The notes beneath the pieces are model-generated. The model saw only the letters and a list, made by a program, of their open reading frames with translations. It was not told where the DNA came from and made no database searches. The position numbers were made by a program, and so were the translations under genes. Below are positions 28,166 to 36,983 of a stretch of DNA of 64,000 nucleotides, piece by piece. Position 1 is the first letter of the stretch. Every line of letters starts with the position of its first letter. The DNA comes from Dryocola sp. LX212 (GTDB lineage: Bacteria > Pseudomonadota > Gammaproteobacteria > Enterobacterales > Enterobacteriaceae): positions 930,001-994,000 of the forward strand of contig CP167917.1 in NCBI GenBank assembly GCA_041504365.1, read 5' to 3'.

Positions 28166-28998
28166 GCCGCATCTCCTTCTGCCACCGGGAGAGTTATCGA
28201 TGCCCAAATACTCTTCCAGTCAGCGTCTTCAAGCGGCGAAGTATCCATATCGACAGAACTAAATAACCATTCACCCTTTTGCGGCAAAATAAAGCTGGCA
28301 AGACCTTGCTCGTCGGTAGTGGCTCGCAGGATAATCGGCGGTGTAGTGTTTAATTCTGCTTTAACTTGCAGATTGGCTAATGGTTGGGAAGACGATAATA
28401 ATTTAACGACGTAAGGGGTACCCGGCTTGTAGTACAGCGGTTCGGTGACGGGTACGAGTTCATGCTCGAGTCCGATAACTTTGTTGTACCCTTCACTTTT
28501 ATTATCGACAAAAATAAGCGCTTTAGCACAGCGGTAAAAAAGTTCACTTCCAGGCTGGTCTGAAGCACCGTTATCTTTACGAGCAGTGATAATTTTACCT
28601 AATCCCTCTTCCTTTAAGTAATCCTCAAATTCATCTGCGGGTAGCGTGATTTTTGCCCCATTAGTGGTGAGCGAAGCAATAGTCGCCCCTGAAACTCGAG
28701 TTTTAAGATGTCCAATCACCAGCGCGCCATCATGGCCAGCGACTTTCCGCTGCCCTAACGCATCCCAGGAATTAAATGTTTCAATAAGACCTGGAAGGCG
28801 AGGGGTTTGTTTACCCGGGACACCTGGCCCTATGCGTAATTCAAAAACAACCTGATTGCCTTTGGCTGTAAGTGCGTCGTGGGGCAAGATCCAAAAGTCA
28901 TGAGCGAAAGCATTGCTGCTGCACAGGGCCAGCAGTCCCAAAATTTGCTGAAAACGTTTAATAACTGCTTTAGGTATCCTGAATGCCGATCCTGTCAT
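28162..28998 (-). CDS. DUF4198 periplasmic protein
   Basis: 278 residues with a signal peptide ending SSNAFAHDFWILPHDALT, where the His residues directly after cleavage are typical of the DUF4198 (nickel uptake substrate-specific-like) family. A beta-rich body follows, with a Greek-key-like C-terminus (LRATTDEQGLASFILPQKGEW). Members sit beside TonB receptors or HupE/NikMN genes and are thought to help metal uptake. Its stop overlaps the HupE/UreJ start by four bases, so the pair is translationally coupled. Confidence 0.85.
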   Translation of the reverse strand: MTGSAFRIPKAVIKRFQQILGLLALCSSNAFAHDFWILPHDALTAKGNQVVFELRIGPGVPGKQTPRLPGLIETFNSWDALGQRKVAGHDGALVIGHLKTRVSGATIASLTTNGAKITLPADEFEDYLKEEGLGKIITARKDNGASDQPGSELFYRCAKALIFVDNKSEGYNKVIGLEHELVPVTEPLYYKPGTPYVVKLLSSSQPLANLQVKAELNTTPPIILRATTDEQGLASFILPQKGEWLFSSVDMDTSPLEDADWKSIWASITLPVAEGDAA

Positions 28999-29028
28999 AC
29001 CTCAATCCTTTGTCAGGGCTTAAAAGTT

Positions 29029-29065
29029 ATCAGCCATGCATGATATATAGCTGAACATGGCTGAT
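29029..29065 (-). terminator. Hairpin between DUF4331 and DUF4198 genes
   Basis: 10-bp inverted repeat ATCAGCCATG / CATGGCTGAT with a 17-base loop, 14 bases after the DUF4331 stop. Only a short T-rich stretch (AACTTTTAA) follows on the minus strand, so it may attenuate transcription or protect the upstream mRNA rather than terminate fully. Confidence 0.45.
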
Positions 29066-29078
29066 GGTATTTCGGAGC

Positions 29079-30140
29079 TTATTTCAGCTCGCCTGGGATC
29101 AAATACGGGAAGTTTTTCGTATATAACTTCTGATTAATGATGTGTTGATCGGTTGGCTGACCAATCAGTAACGTTAGCATAGCACTCATTGCGTCATCAC
29201 TCAGGCTCCGGCCGTTGATTGATGCCGCTGAAAACTTAGCGGGAGTCCCTACTTTGTAGGTGATAACGTCAGGCACAAGCATATTGGCAACTTTGTCGCC
29301 GTAAACCTGCGGCTCCTTCTGAGAATGTGCGAAGGTACTGGCGCGGGCGGTACGAGCCGAAACAAAATTCTTCATGTCCTGCGAATTATCAGGACGGCTT
29401 TGGTTATGCTCGGCCTTAAGGTATTCATTCTCAAAAATCATGGAGTGAGAGAACAGTGGTATTGCCGAGTATTGCACCTGTTTCCAGCTGGCATCTTTAT
29501 CGACTGCTGTGGTCATGAAGACCTGAATTTTTTTACCCAGCATTTTGTTAGGAATATCAAGGACGATGGCCCCGCAATTGCGGCCGGTGAAGATATTTTT
29601 ACCTTTGACGGACGTCCAGATATTTGGATCATAACTCCCCTTAGCCAGCTGATCACGCAGGATATGTAGGCCCGGAGAGTTGCCGAAGAACGGGTCTTTT
29701 GCCACCCCAGCCCAGACCAGAATACCGTTACTCAGTTTGGTGCTTTTATCCTTTTCACCGTTACCGATTTCCTTGCCCTTTGTGCCTATTGGCGCGTTAG
29801 GAGCTGCAATTTCATGGACCGTGTAGTTTCCCTTATCATCAAAAATTAGAGAGAAAGTGTGCCCGGTTTTAAAATGTGCATCATCAGAAATATGGATGTT
29901 ATACATTGCGCCTGGTTTGAAAACGCCACCAGGCACATTTTTTGGGGAGGGGTTAATATCCATGATGAAGACGGTTGCATTTGGTCGGGTAGACTGGAAG
30001 ACATAGTTATCGAGCTGATTGATTGTCGGATCCTGCAGCACGGCAGCGGACTCGAAATGATGGCTGGCAAAAGCGCTACCCGAACAAGCGAGCAAGGTGG
30101 CGAGAACAATCATATTAATATTCAATTTGTGATCGCACAT
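29079..30140 (-). CDS. DUF4331 exported protein
   Basis: 353 residues. Signal peptide ending SGSAFA, then SHHFESAAVLQDPTINQLDNYVFQS, the DUF4331 start in which His residues follow cleavage and an aromatic LDNYVF motif precedes a strand (ATVFIMDINPSP). DUF4331 proteins are secreted and beta-rich and occur beside HupE and similar genes; no activity is known. Length is normal for the family. AAAGGG precedes the ATG. Contains a single Cys after the signal region (GRNCGAIVLDIP), in the family core. Confidence 0.82.
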   Translation of the reverse strand: MCDHKLNINMIVLATLLACSGSAFASHHFESAAVLQDPTINQLDNYVFQSTRPNATVFIMDINPSPKNVPGGVFKPGAMYNIHISDDAHFKTGHTFSLIFDDKGNYTVHEIAAPNAPIGTKGKEIGNGEKDKSTKLSNGILVWAGVAKDPFFGNSPGLHILRDQLAKGSYDPNIWTSVKGKNIFTGRNCGAIVLDIPNKMLGKKIQVFMTTAVDKDASWKQVQYSAIPLFSHSMIFENEYLKAEHNQSRPDNSQDMKNFVSARTARASTFAHSQKEPQVYGDKVANMLVPDVITYKVGTPAKFSAASINGRSLSDDAMSAMLTLLIGQPTDQHIINQKLYTKNFPYLIPGELK

Positions 30141-30262
30141 AATAATCCCTTTGTTAAATATTATATATACTACTGATACAACCCGATATAATATATGCGG
30201 TTGTATCCTGGTATATAAATTCGCTACCTTAAATATGGAGTCCGTAGCTAATGACCTGATAC

Positions 30263-30670
30263 TTAGCAGCCGTTTTCACAATCTATAGAATCAGGGCCGT
30301 CATCAAGTAGATCGAATGTCAGAACACGCAATGGTATGACATCGGAACGATTCTTAACCCAATGCTCTGTGTCGTTGTATTCTGCATAGCAATCACCTTC
30401 TTTCCAGATAGCTGTGCCAGGATGTTTATTGCTATGCTCTTCGCCGGAACCTTGAAGCACATATAACAATGCAGGGCGATTTTTATGTGAGTGCAGGGGG
30501 ATGATTTTTCCTGGATGGCATTCAAGCACTCGGCAGCGCATCCTTCTTTCAAGGAGTGGTTTTGCACCTTCGGGGACAATAATATCTGCCATAAAAATTG
30601 ATGCCAATTCGGTAGATATCTCATTCTCATTTAGTGCAATAGTCTCTTTTGGGTAAGTTACATTATTCAT
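30263..30670 (-). CDS. Small cupin-domain protein
   Basis: 135 residues, one cupin domain: ECHPGKIIPLHSHKNRPALLYVLQGSG (HxH and Gly of motif 1) and YNDTEHWVKN in motif 2. It is close in pattern to the cupin at 22408-22776. Likely a metal-binding cupin; substrate unknown. It lies between RidA and DUF4331 genes in the same transcription direction, with short gaps of 36 and 122 bases. Confidence 0.82.
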   Translation of the reverse strand: MNNVTYPKETIALNENEISTELASIFMADIIVPEGAKPLLERRMRCRVLECHPGKIIPLHSHKNRPALLYVLQGSGEEHSNKHPGTAIWKEGDCYAEYNDTEHWVKNRSDVIPLRVLTFDLLDDGPDSIDCENGC

Positions 30671-30705
30671 AATATGTATTCCTATTGTGTCATATGATTA
30701 TCAGG

Positions 30706-31056
30706 TTAAATTCCTGCAAAAACCTGAACTTCTACCTGCCATTCGGGGTTAGCCAGACGAGCAACCTGAATAGCTGAGCGTGAGGGCGATTGCCCGTTTT
30801 CGGAATCAATCCATTGATCCCATACTTGGTTGAACAACTCATAATTGTTCATATCTGTCAAAAAAATATTGGCATATATAACCTTTGATTTACTGGTGCC
30901 TGCTTTTCGCAGAAGTTCGTCGATGTGCCTGAATAAATTCTCGGCCTGTTCGGTTACACCATGTCCTTCGGATATCTGTCCTGACAGCACCACTAAATTT
31001 CCATTTAATGAGGCTTGACTCATACGTGGACTGGAATCAATTCGTTTAATTTCCAT
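30706..31056 (-). CDS. RidA-family protein (YjgF/YER057c/UK114)
   Basis: 116 residues, the size of RidA. It shows LVVLSGQISEGHG, EQAENLFRHIDELLRKAG and KVIYANIFLTDMNNY, and a NPEWQVEVQVFAG end. The Arg that holds the imine carboxylate is expected in the SPSRSAIQV segment and is present. RidA proteins deaminate reactive enamine/imine intermediates, and E. coli RidA becomes a chaperone after N-chlorination by HOCl. GGAGA precedes the ATG. Confidence 0.9.
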   Translation of the reverse strand: MEIKRIDSSPRMSQASLNGNLVVLSGQISEGHGVTEQAENLFRHIDELLRKAGTSKSKVIYANIFLTDMNNYELFNQVWDQWIDSENGQSPSRSAIQVARLANPEWQVEVQVFAGI

Positions 31057-31231
31057 TTATTCTCCTGGATGGATCAAAAACAGATGTTAAGTGTTAATGA
31101 GATTCATGATTTCCTATCCTTGCTTCCTGTTGTATCCTCAGAACCCCGTTTATTTATCTGAAGCACATTACTCTAATTTTGAAAGCGATACAGTCCTGTG
31201 TTCGTGGTTATTCAGCGGGGGAGATAATTGT

Positions 31232-32539
31232 TTAATGTTGATAAGGAATCGTCACAATCCCATAAGAGTGGATCTTATCGCTGCCAGGATACGCCGCAAC
31301 TTTTGTTAAGCCGCCATTATGTTCATCAATTTTGAAGACAAATGTTTTCCCGGTATTACCACTAATCACATTCACATACTTGCTATCAGCGCTCATATCC
31401 ATATCGAGGAAATATTCGCCATAACCTGGTTCCTGATAGGCTAGCTCTTTATCAAGTTTGATACTGCTATCCTTATTAACGCTATAAGTTGAGATACTTG
31501 ATGTTAGCGGATTTGTTGTCCAGGCATATTTCCCGTCTTTTGAAACAGTTACCCAACATACAGCTTGCTGGCCACCCCAAATACCGCTACCGGCGAGTAC
31601 ATCGGGGGATACCATGGTTAATTTCCCTTTATCATCGATATTATAAGATGTGACGGAACCTGTTTGCCCCTGGAAAAGATGAATGAAAGGGTATTTCTTT
31701 TTCTGTTCAGGTGTTGACTTATAGAAATTATGTGAACTATCTATGAATCGTGTTTCGGTAACCAGCAGTGTGGTATTGCCGCCTTCGGCCTTGGTCATTT
31801 TGGTGCCAATAGGCAATGCGAAGAAACGATTTTTATCAGCTTGTGGTGAATAAATCATCGAAACGGGATCGGCGGACAATACGCCATCTTGGCCAATCGC
31901 GTAAGAGCGAATCAGCCCTGTGGTAATTTCTACCGCGACAAGATATTTACCATCTGGAGTAATTTCAATACTTGCCGGGCGACCTGAAAGCTTACGTAAC
32001 GAATTGGGCATTGCGGATAAACGGCCAGTATCATCAATGGTATAAGCTTTGATGTTCCCTTCGGAAGGATCGTCAACCTTCTTACCCATACTGGCAACAT
32101 AAACATAGTTCTTAAACGATGCAATACTATTCGGTTTGATATCTCCCGCAGTAATTTTATTAACCATTTTAAGCGAGAGATCATCTTCGACGTGCAGTGA
32201 AGTAATTGTGCCATCACCCGCATTCACGACAAGAACATTTTTATTATCTGCTGAACGCCACAAACCGTAGGAAGACGCTAGTGGATCAATACCATCTTTA
32301 AAAGTGTGGCCGGATGCAGGATCATACGGCAAGCCAAAAAGTTCGACATTTCCTGTTCCTTTACCTCCTGTTTTGAACTCACCAATTTTTGATAATGTTC
32401 CATCAGAAAATTGCTGATAACCTACCACTGAGTTTTCAGCAGCATTGTTAGTAGCAACATATACACCACCTGTAATATCTTTAGCGGCAGCATTAAATGA
32501 AAGGGAAACTAATACTGCACATAGCGTCATTTTTTTCAT
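31232..32539 (-). CDS. Exported beta-propeller (lactonase-like) protein A
   Basis: 435 residues with a signal peptide ending SFNAAA. Repeats with the pattern of YVTN/lactonase propellers are visible: GGVYVATNNAAENSVVGYQQFSDGTLSKI, NNKNVLVVNAGDGTITSLHV, NYVYVASMG, GKYLVAVEITTGLIRSYAI, GKYAWTTNPLTSSISTYSV and SKYVNVISGNTGKTFVFKI, about seven blades. It is paralogous to the protein at 33224-34486. No lactonase active site can be confirmed, and a ligand- or protein-binding role is equally possible. AAGGA precedes the ATG. Confidence 0.85.
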   Translation of the reverse strand: MKKMTLCAVLVSLSFNAAAKDITGGVYVATNNAAENSVVGYQQFSDGTLSKIGEFKTGGKGTGNVELFGLPYDPASGHTFKDGIDPLASSYGLWRSADNKNVLVVNAGDGTITSLHVEDDLSLKMVNKITAGDIKPNSIASFKNYVYVASMGKKVDDPSEGNIKAYTIDDTGRLSAMPNSLRKLSGRPASIEITPDGKYLVAVEITTGLIRSYAIGQDGVLSADPVSMIYSPQADKNRFFALPIGTKMTKAEGGNTTLLVTETRFIDSSHNFYKSTPEQKKKYPFIHLFQGQTGSVTSYNIDDKGKLTMVSPDVLAGSGIWGGQQAVCWVTVSKDGKYAWTTNPLTSSISTYSVNKDSSIKLDKELAYQEPGYGEYFLDMDMSADSKYVNVISGNTGKTFVFKIDEHNGGLTKVAAYPGSDKIHSYGIVTIPYQH

Positions 32540-32632
32540 AAAGCATCCTTGATATATAATAATGTTAGTTTAAATAAATAAGCGATGATAGTCATTCTTA
32601 AAAAATATTTGTTGCAGGTGATAATATTGTCT

Positions 32633-33193
32633 CTATTGGCCTGGAGGGGTAGAAATTTTCCCTTGAGCCATAAATATTCTGGACCAAATGTTCATTAATA
32701 ATGTGGTGTTGGTTAACTCCTCTATTTCTGGTTGGCTAAACCCCGTGCTGATTAATTTGTCGAAAGCCAATTGGATATTGTCGTAATTTAATTCCGCAAG
32801 TGTTTCTGCATAATTTAACGCTGCTTTCTCCTTGCTGGAAAATAGATCGCTTTGGCGCCATGTAGAAAGACTATCTACTTTAGCCATTGGAATAGCTAGT
32901 TTGATGGTTTGTTTAGTATGTAAAATTACACAGTAATTACATTTATCAATCTGTGAAACTCTTAATCTAACCAGTTCTGCTAATTTACTATCAATGTATT
33001 TTAATTTGGTTGAATCTGAGCCATAATCTTTTGCCCATTCTTTTGGTAATTTAAGATAATCAGTACTGTTGCTTCCCAAACGAGTTACTTTAAATGTCAC
33101 ATCGTTATAATCCCTTTGCGAAATGTTTTTTTGCGCATAAGCATCTGTGTAGAAACTAAAAATCATCAGAACAGATAACATAATTTTTAACAT
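32633..33193 (-). CDS. Exported AhpD/carboxymuconolactone decarboxylase-like protein
   Basis: 186 residues from the ATG at 33193, which has GGAG six bases upstream; a start four codons earlier is less good. Signal peptide ending TDAYA. The CMD core reads LAELVRLRVSQIDKCNYCVILH with the redox CxxC and the following His of AhpD-like peroxidase partners, then a second helical pair (EKAALNYAETLAEL). AhpD-like proteins are usually cytoplasmic, so a periplasmic version between two beta-propellers is unusual. Confidence 0.85.
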   Translation of the reverse strand: MLKIMLSVLMIFSFYTDAYAQKNISQRDYNDVTFKVTRLGSNSTDYLKLPKEWAKDYGSDSTKLKYIDSKLAELVRLRVSQIDKCNYCVILHTKQTIKLAIPMAKVDSLSTWRQSDLFSSKEKAALNYAETLAELNYDNIQLAFDKLISTGFSQPEIEELTNTTLLMNIWSRIFMAQGKISTPPGQ

Positions 33194-33223
33194 GGCGAAC
33201 TCCATTCGTTAGTGAGTAATTGA

Positions 33224-34486
33224 TTAAAAACCATCAATACCTTGTGTGCTGTTTAATGGGATAGCATTGTCACCAACCCTGATCAGTTCATCACCAGACA
33301 TTTTGTACCCTATCAATTTAGCCGCCGACGGGTAAAGTTGGTAAAAGTAGCCATTAGGTGATGACCAGTTTCCAATTGGTGAACCCGACGCGATAGCATG
33401 CATGTCGTTTGAGAGATCTGTTTTCTCTAACAGTCCCTGTTTACCTTTACCGGTGGTGATGTTATTGCCATTAATGCGGAAGCTAATCACTTCACCAATA
33501 TCAAAGGCAGAAACATACGCGACTTTGCCATCGACAGAGTAGCTGACCCAGCAGGTGCCAACTTTGCCATTTTCATCAGCTTCGCCAGCCGGTGATTGTG
33601 CTGAAGAAAGGATTTGTACATTACCGTTTTCATCGATATGGTTAAATACCGCAAGGCCAGGTGAAGAATCGAGAGTATTAACAAAGTCTCCTTTCCTTTC
33701 GGACATAAACCGGAGCCCAAAAGGTGCTGGGCCTCCGGCGTCAAAGAAGCGCGGCTTTCCCAAATTACCATCATGTTGAATTGGGTATACGGCAAGGCCA
33801 TCCTTTATGTCGGTATTAGAAGGAAATGCCTGAAGCTTTCCGTTGACCTTTTGCGGACGTTTTTCAAAAACGACATTCGCTAAAAGGAACTTATTAGTAG
33901 GGTCCACCTGTATCTGGCTTAAAACACGGTCGTGTGCCTCCGGTGTATTCACCGTCTGTGTCACTTTCAACAACTTCAAACGTCCATTGCTGACTTTAAA
34001 TGCTTTTATATGGTCGGGTCCAAAGGAATGCCCCACATAAAGAATATTCAGTTTATCGTTATATGATAATGTATTTGCATTGCCGGATTCCCCGGTTGCT
34101 TCAACATCGATGAATTTTAGCTGGCCATCTTTCTGGATGCTAAAACTAGAGACACTGTTATCTGCGGTGTTCACTACAAATAGAAGCTTATGATCCTTGC
34201 TGAGGGTGAGCGCACCTGAACTGGCGAGCGCATCCGGGGCTGAAACTTGATCGGTAAGTTTCTTATAACCAGCAGTACCTTTCCCATTAGTCGGTAATCG
34301 GCTAATTTCAACTAATTCCCCATCTTTCTTTTGCGCATAATGAATGACCTTGTTAGCTGCGTCATTACTATTAACATAAACATGGTGACCACTAAAGTCG
34401 TCAGATCCATTTGCATAACTATTTTGTGAAATCATGATTGAGCTAATGAGCAGCATGTAAAATTTGTTTTTATTGAAATTTACCAT
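33224..34486 (-). CDS. Exported beta-propeller (lactonase-like) protein B
   Basis: 420 residues with a signal peptide ending SQNSYA. It has the same propeller repeats as protein A: HHVYVNSNDAANKVIHYAQ, HKLLFVVNTADNSVSSFSI, LNILYVGHSFGPDHIKAF, GKVAYVSAFDIGEVISFRI. Shared blade order, Ala-Ala-Asn motifs after blade one and length point to duplication. Its start follows AAGGAAGAG. It lies upstream of the AhpD-like gene with a 30-base gap, so the three form a tight cassette. Confidence 0.85.
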   Translation of the reverse strand: MVNFNKNKFYMLLISSIMISQNSYANGSDDFSGHHVYVNSNDAANKVIHYAQKKDGELVEISRLPTNGKGTAGYKKLTDQVSAPDALASSGALTLSKDHKLLFVVNTADNSVSSFSIQKDGQLKFIDVEATGESGNANTLSYNDKLNILYVGHSFGPDHIKAFKVSNGRLKLLKVTQTVNTPEAHDRVLSQIQVDPTNKFLLANVVFEKRPQKVNGKLQAFPSNTDIKDGLAVYPIQHDGNLGKPRFFDAGGPAPFGLRFMSERKGDFVNTLDSSPGLAVFNHIDENGNVQILSSAQSPAGEADENGKVGTCWVSYSVDGKVAYVSAFDIGEVISFRINGNNITTGKGKQGLLEKTDLSNDMHAIASGSPIGNWSSPNGYFYQLYPSAAKLIGYKMSGDELIRVGDNAIPLNSTQGIDGF

Positions 34487-34559
34487 TTATCTCTTCCTTT
34501 TAATATGTGGGTTTCTTGCAGGTGTCATAACAAATGAGTGCTAATTAATTCATATCTGA

Positions 34560-34847
34560 TCACGGAAAAAGCGTGGGCGTGATATTTGAATGTTTATTGA
34601 TATGTCCAGCTATACGCCGTAAGATATCGCCAATGAAATGAATCACGCTGGGAGTGAAAGTATAAGACAACACCCAGGTAATGAGAAGTCCTAGAAACTC
34701 TGGTCCTGCTGCACCTTGACTCCATTTATGCAATAGCAGTGTTGGAGTAGATATAGTAGCAGCGTAAATGTACGATAAAATTATATTCATTGAGATAAAT
34801 ATAAACAATGTAAACATTATTTGAATAGCAAATGAAAACTTTTTCAA
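34560..34847 (-). CDS. Small membrane protein of unknown function
   Basis: 95 residues from a TTG with AAGGAA six bases upstream. Two hydrophobic helices (about 8-30 and 50-68) and a polar C-terminus rich in His and Asn (GHINKHSNITPTLFP). It is the first gene of the minus-strand run, 73 bases before the beta-propeller B gene. I do not recognise it; the initiation codon and lack of family evidence keep confidence moderate. Confidence 0.6.
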   Translation of the reverse strand: MKKFSFAIQIMFTLFIFISMNIILSYIYAATISTPTLLLHKWSQGAAGPEFLGLLITWVLSYTFTPSVIHFIGDILRRIAGHINKHSNITPTLFP

Positions 34848-34849
34848 TG

Positions 34850-35222
34850 TAGGTTCCTTACTAACAATGCATTAATCATTTGATATTGAGCTGTATAATG
34901 GTCTCATTTATGCCCATTGGTTTATTTACCCTTTTTCCTGCTGAACTAACAATTATCAACTCGTATGAAGTTATGCAAAGCAAAGCTTGTTTAAAATTAA
35001 ATTTTCATTGTTTTCATGTTTGAATGTGTTAAGGATCACTGTTTAATTGTCTCATAAATGATTGTTGTTAAATGGCCTGATAATTATTTGAGGTTCTTTA
35101 AGTGAGTATTGGTTTAATATAAGACTAATATCTGGCGTTCATTTTTTAATTAATATATTTAAAAACACGGGTAAGTTAGTCTAATAAGAAACTACTTTCT
35201 CACTAAGTGGCGAATTAGGGGC
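34850..35222. other. AT-rich intergenic region at the right island edge
   Basis: About 370 bases with no convincing gene. It should contain the promoter of the minus-strand secreted-protein cluster. The GC-rich hpx region begins right after it. No tRNA gene, integrase or clear direct repeat marks the edge. Confidence 0.6.
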
Positions 35223-35225
35223 ATT

Positions 35226-35256
35226 AAAAAGCCCTGAATCAGCAATGATTCAGGGC
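35226..35256 (-). terminator. Rho-independent terminator of the NCS1 permease gene
   Basis: Perfect 10-bp stem GCCCTGAATC / GATTCAGGGC with a 6-base loop; on the minus strand it is followed by TTTTTAA. It lies 16 bases after the permease stop and also marks the end of the GC-rich hpx region. Confidence 0.9.
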
Positions 35257-35271
35257 TTTGTCTTTTCTGAC

Positions 35272-36762
35272 CTACTCTTTCGACACGGCAACTTCGCCGC
35301 TGTAGCTCACCATATCACTCTCTTTTTCCGCACGAGCCAGCCAGCGGTAGCAGCCCGCGCTCATAAACGCGCCGATAAACCAGCTGAAGTTTGCAATTTC
35401 ATGCAGGGAAGGGATGAAGCTTATCGTCAGACAAACCGCGACGGACGGCACCAGCGCAATAATTGCCTTCGGATTAAACCCGCCTTTATACCAGTAGCGC
35501 CCCTGCGGCGTGTCATTAAACAGTTCGTCCACGTACACCTTGCTGCGCTTGATGATGTAGAAATCCATCAGCAGAATGCCGAACAGCGGCCCGATGAACG
35601 ACCCGAGCACGTCCAGAGTGTAGTGAATCAGCTCCGGGGACTGGAACAGGTTCCACGGCGTAAGCAGCACTGAGCCAACGGCGGCAATCATTCCGCCGGT
35701 ACGGAAGCTGATTTTCTGCGGTGAACAGTTAGAGAAATCAAAAGCCGGAGAAACAAAGTTTGCCACGATATTAATGCCGATTGTCGCGGTGATCATCGTC
35801 AGCAGGCCAATCGCCATTGCCAGGCTGTTACCCACGTGGCTGACGGTTTCAATCGGGTCTGTGATCATCCTGCCAAACAGCGACTGTGTGCCGGAGACAA
35901 TTACCACGGTCACAATCGAGAACAGCAGGAAGTTAAACGGCAGCCCCCAGCGGTTGCCTCGGCGGATCTCCTTCATACTTTTGCCGTAGCGGGAGAAGTC
36001 GCCGAAGTTGAGCAGCGGGCCGGAGAAGTAGGAGACAACCAGCGCGGTTGCCGTCAGCATCTGCCAGGCCTGTTCGCCGGAGGTGAGCTGCTTGCTGGCA
36101 AGCGTGAAGGAGATGCCGTCAAAACCCGTCTGATACAGGATCCAACCCGCCAGCGCCATCATCACCACGTAGACCGCAGGTCCGGCAATATCGATAAAGC
36201 GTTTGATCGCGTTCATGCCGTGCCAGAACACCATTGCCTGCAGCACCCACATAATGCCGAAGCAGATCCAGCCCAGATGCGACAGGCCGAGGAAGTGGCC
36301 GGTGGTCATTGGCGCCAGCGACGGCCAGAACTTCAGCATCACCAGCATCAGGGCGTTCGCCGCCAGATAAGTTTGAATGCCGTACCAGGCAAAGGCGATC
36401 AGCCCGCGGATCACCGCCGGAATATTCGCACCGAATACGCCGAAGGCCTGGCGGCAAATAACGGCGTAGGGCACGCCCGCCATCTGGCTAGGTTTGGCCA
36501 CCAGGTTGGCGCACAGCTGGACGATGCAAATTCCCACCAGCAGGCAAAGCAGCACCTGCCAGCTCGCCAGCCCCAGGGTAAAGAAGCTGGCGGCGACGAC
36601 GTAGCCGCCCATGCTGTGCACGTCGGACATCCAGAAAGAAAAGATATTGTACCAGGACCAGTTCTGATTGCGCGTCGGCGCCAGATCTTCATTACACAGG
36701 CGCGGGCTGTAGCCAGCGTTAAGGTTGTCGACCAGAGTCGTAGCGTGTTCAACGTTTGGCAT
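35272..36762 (-). CDS. hpxC: NCS1-family allantoin/nucleobase permease
   Basis: 496 residues, about 12 hydrophobic helices, with the NCS1 start (PTRNQNWSWYNIFSFWMSDVHSMGGYV), the WYGIQTYLAANAL segment and DFSRYGKSMKEIRRG. NCS1 carriers co-transport purine- or hydantoin-related compounds with a cation. Context points to allantoin: it diverges from allantoin racemase and allantoinase genes, the place of hpxC in Klebsiella. AAGGAG precedes the ATG. Substrate is inferred from the neighbourhood. Confidence 0.88.
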   Translation of the reverse strand: MPNVEHATTLVDNLNAGYSPRLCNEDLAPTRNQNWSWYNIFSFWMSDVHSMGGYVVAASFFTLGLASWQVLLCLLVGICIVQLCANLVAKPSQMAGVPYAVICRQAFGVFGANIPAVIRGLIAFAWYGIQTYLAANALMLVMLKFWPSLAPMTTGHFLGLSHLGWICFGIMWVLQAMVFWHGMNAIKRFIDIAGPAVYVVMMALAGWILYQTGFDGISFTLASKQLTSGEQAWQMLTATALVVSYFSGPLLNFGDFSRYGKSMKEIRRGNRWGLPFNFLLFSIVTVVIVSGTQSLFGRMITDPIETVSHVGNSLAMAIGLLTMITATIGINIVANFVSPAFDFSNCSPQKISFRTGGMIAAVGSVLLTPWNLFQSPELIHYTLDVLGSFIGPLFGILLMDFYIIKRSKVYVDELFNDTPQGRYWYKGGFNPKAIIALVPSVAVCLTISFIPSLHEIANFSWFIGAFMSAGCYRWLARAEKESDMVSYSGEVAVSKE

Positions 36763-36983
36763 GAAATCTGCTCCTTAAAAACAGATGCTGACGGAATGTC
36801 TGCAACTTTCGTTGCATTAACCAGGCCAGGTTTCATACTTCACCAATTTGCGGGCTTTTAATAGGTAGTTAGCGCCAGTAAAGGGTTGTATTGATGCATC
36901 CAATGCATTATCACGGTGCAAACGCATAAATAAATGCCCGACGCTGGTGCTCATCGGCGGGCTAAAAACGACAAGGATCCAGC
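36763..36983. promoter_or_regulatory. Divergent hpxC / hpxA promoter region
   Basis: 221 bases between two divergent starts. The stretch 36892-36927 holds an inverted repeat TGCATCCAATGCA inside TGAT...ATCA, followed by CGGTGCAAACGCAT, which resembles the GGTGC...GCA motifs at 43241 and 48235. It is a candidate site for a hpx regulator, not a demonstrated one. Confidence 0.5.

Noticed and set aside
12749-35225. Genomic island with tRNA/attachment-site borders
   Set aside because: Composition suggests transfer, but no tRNA gene, integrase or matching direct repeats were seen at either edge.
35836-36861. 341-codon plus-strand frame antisense to the NCS1 permease
   Set aside because: Shadow of a GC-rich gene; His/Arg/Gln-rich low-complexity product typical of antisense frames.
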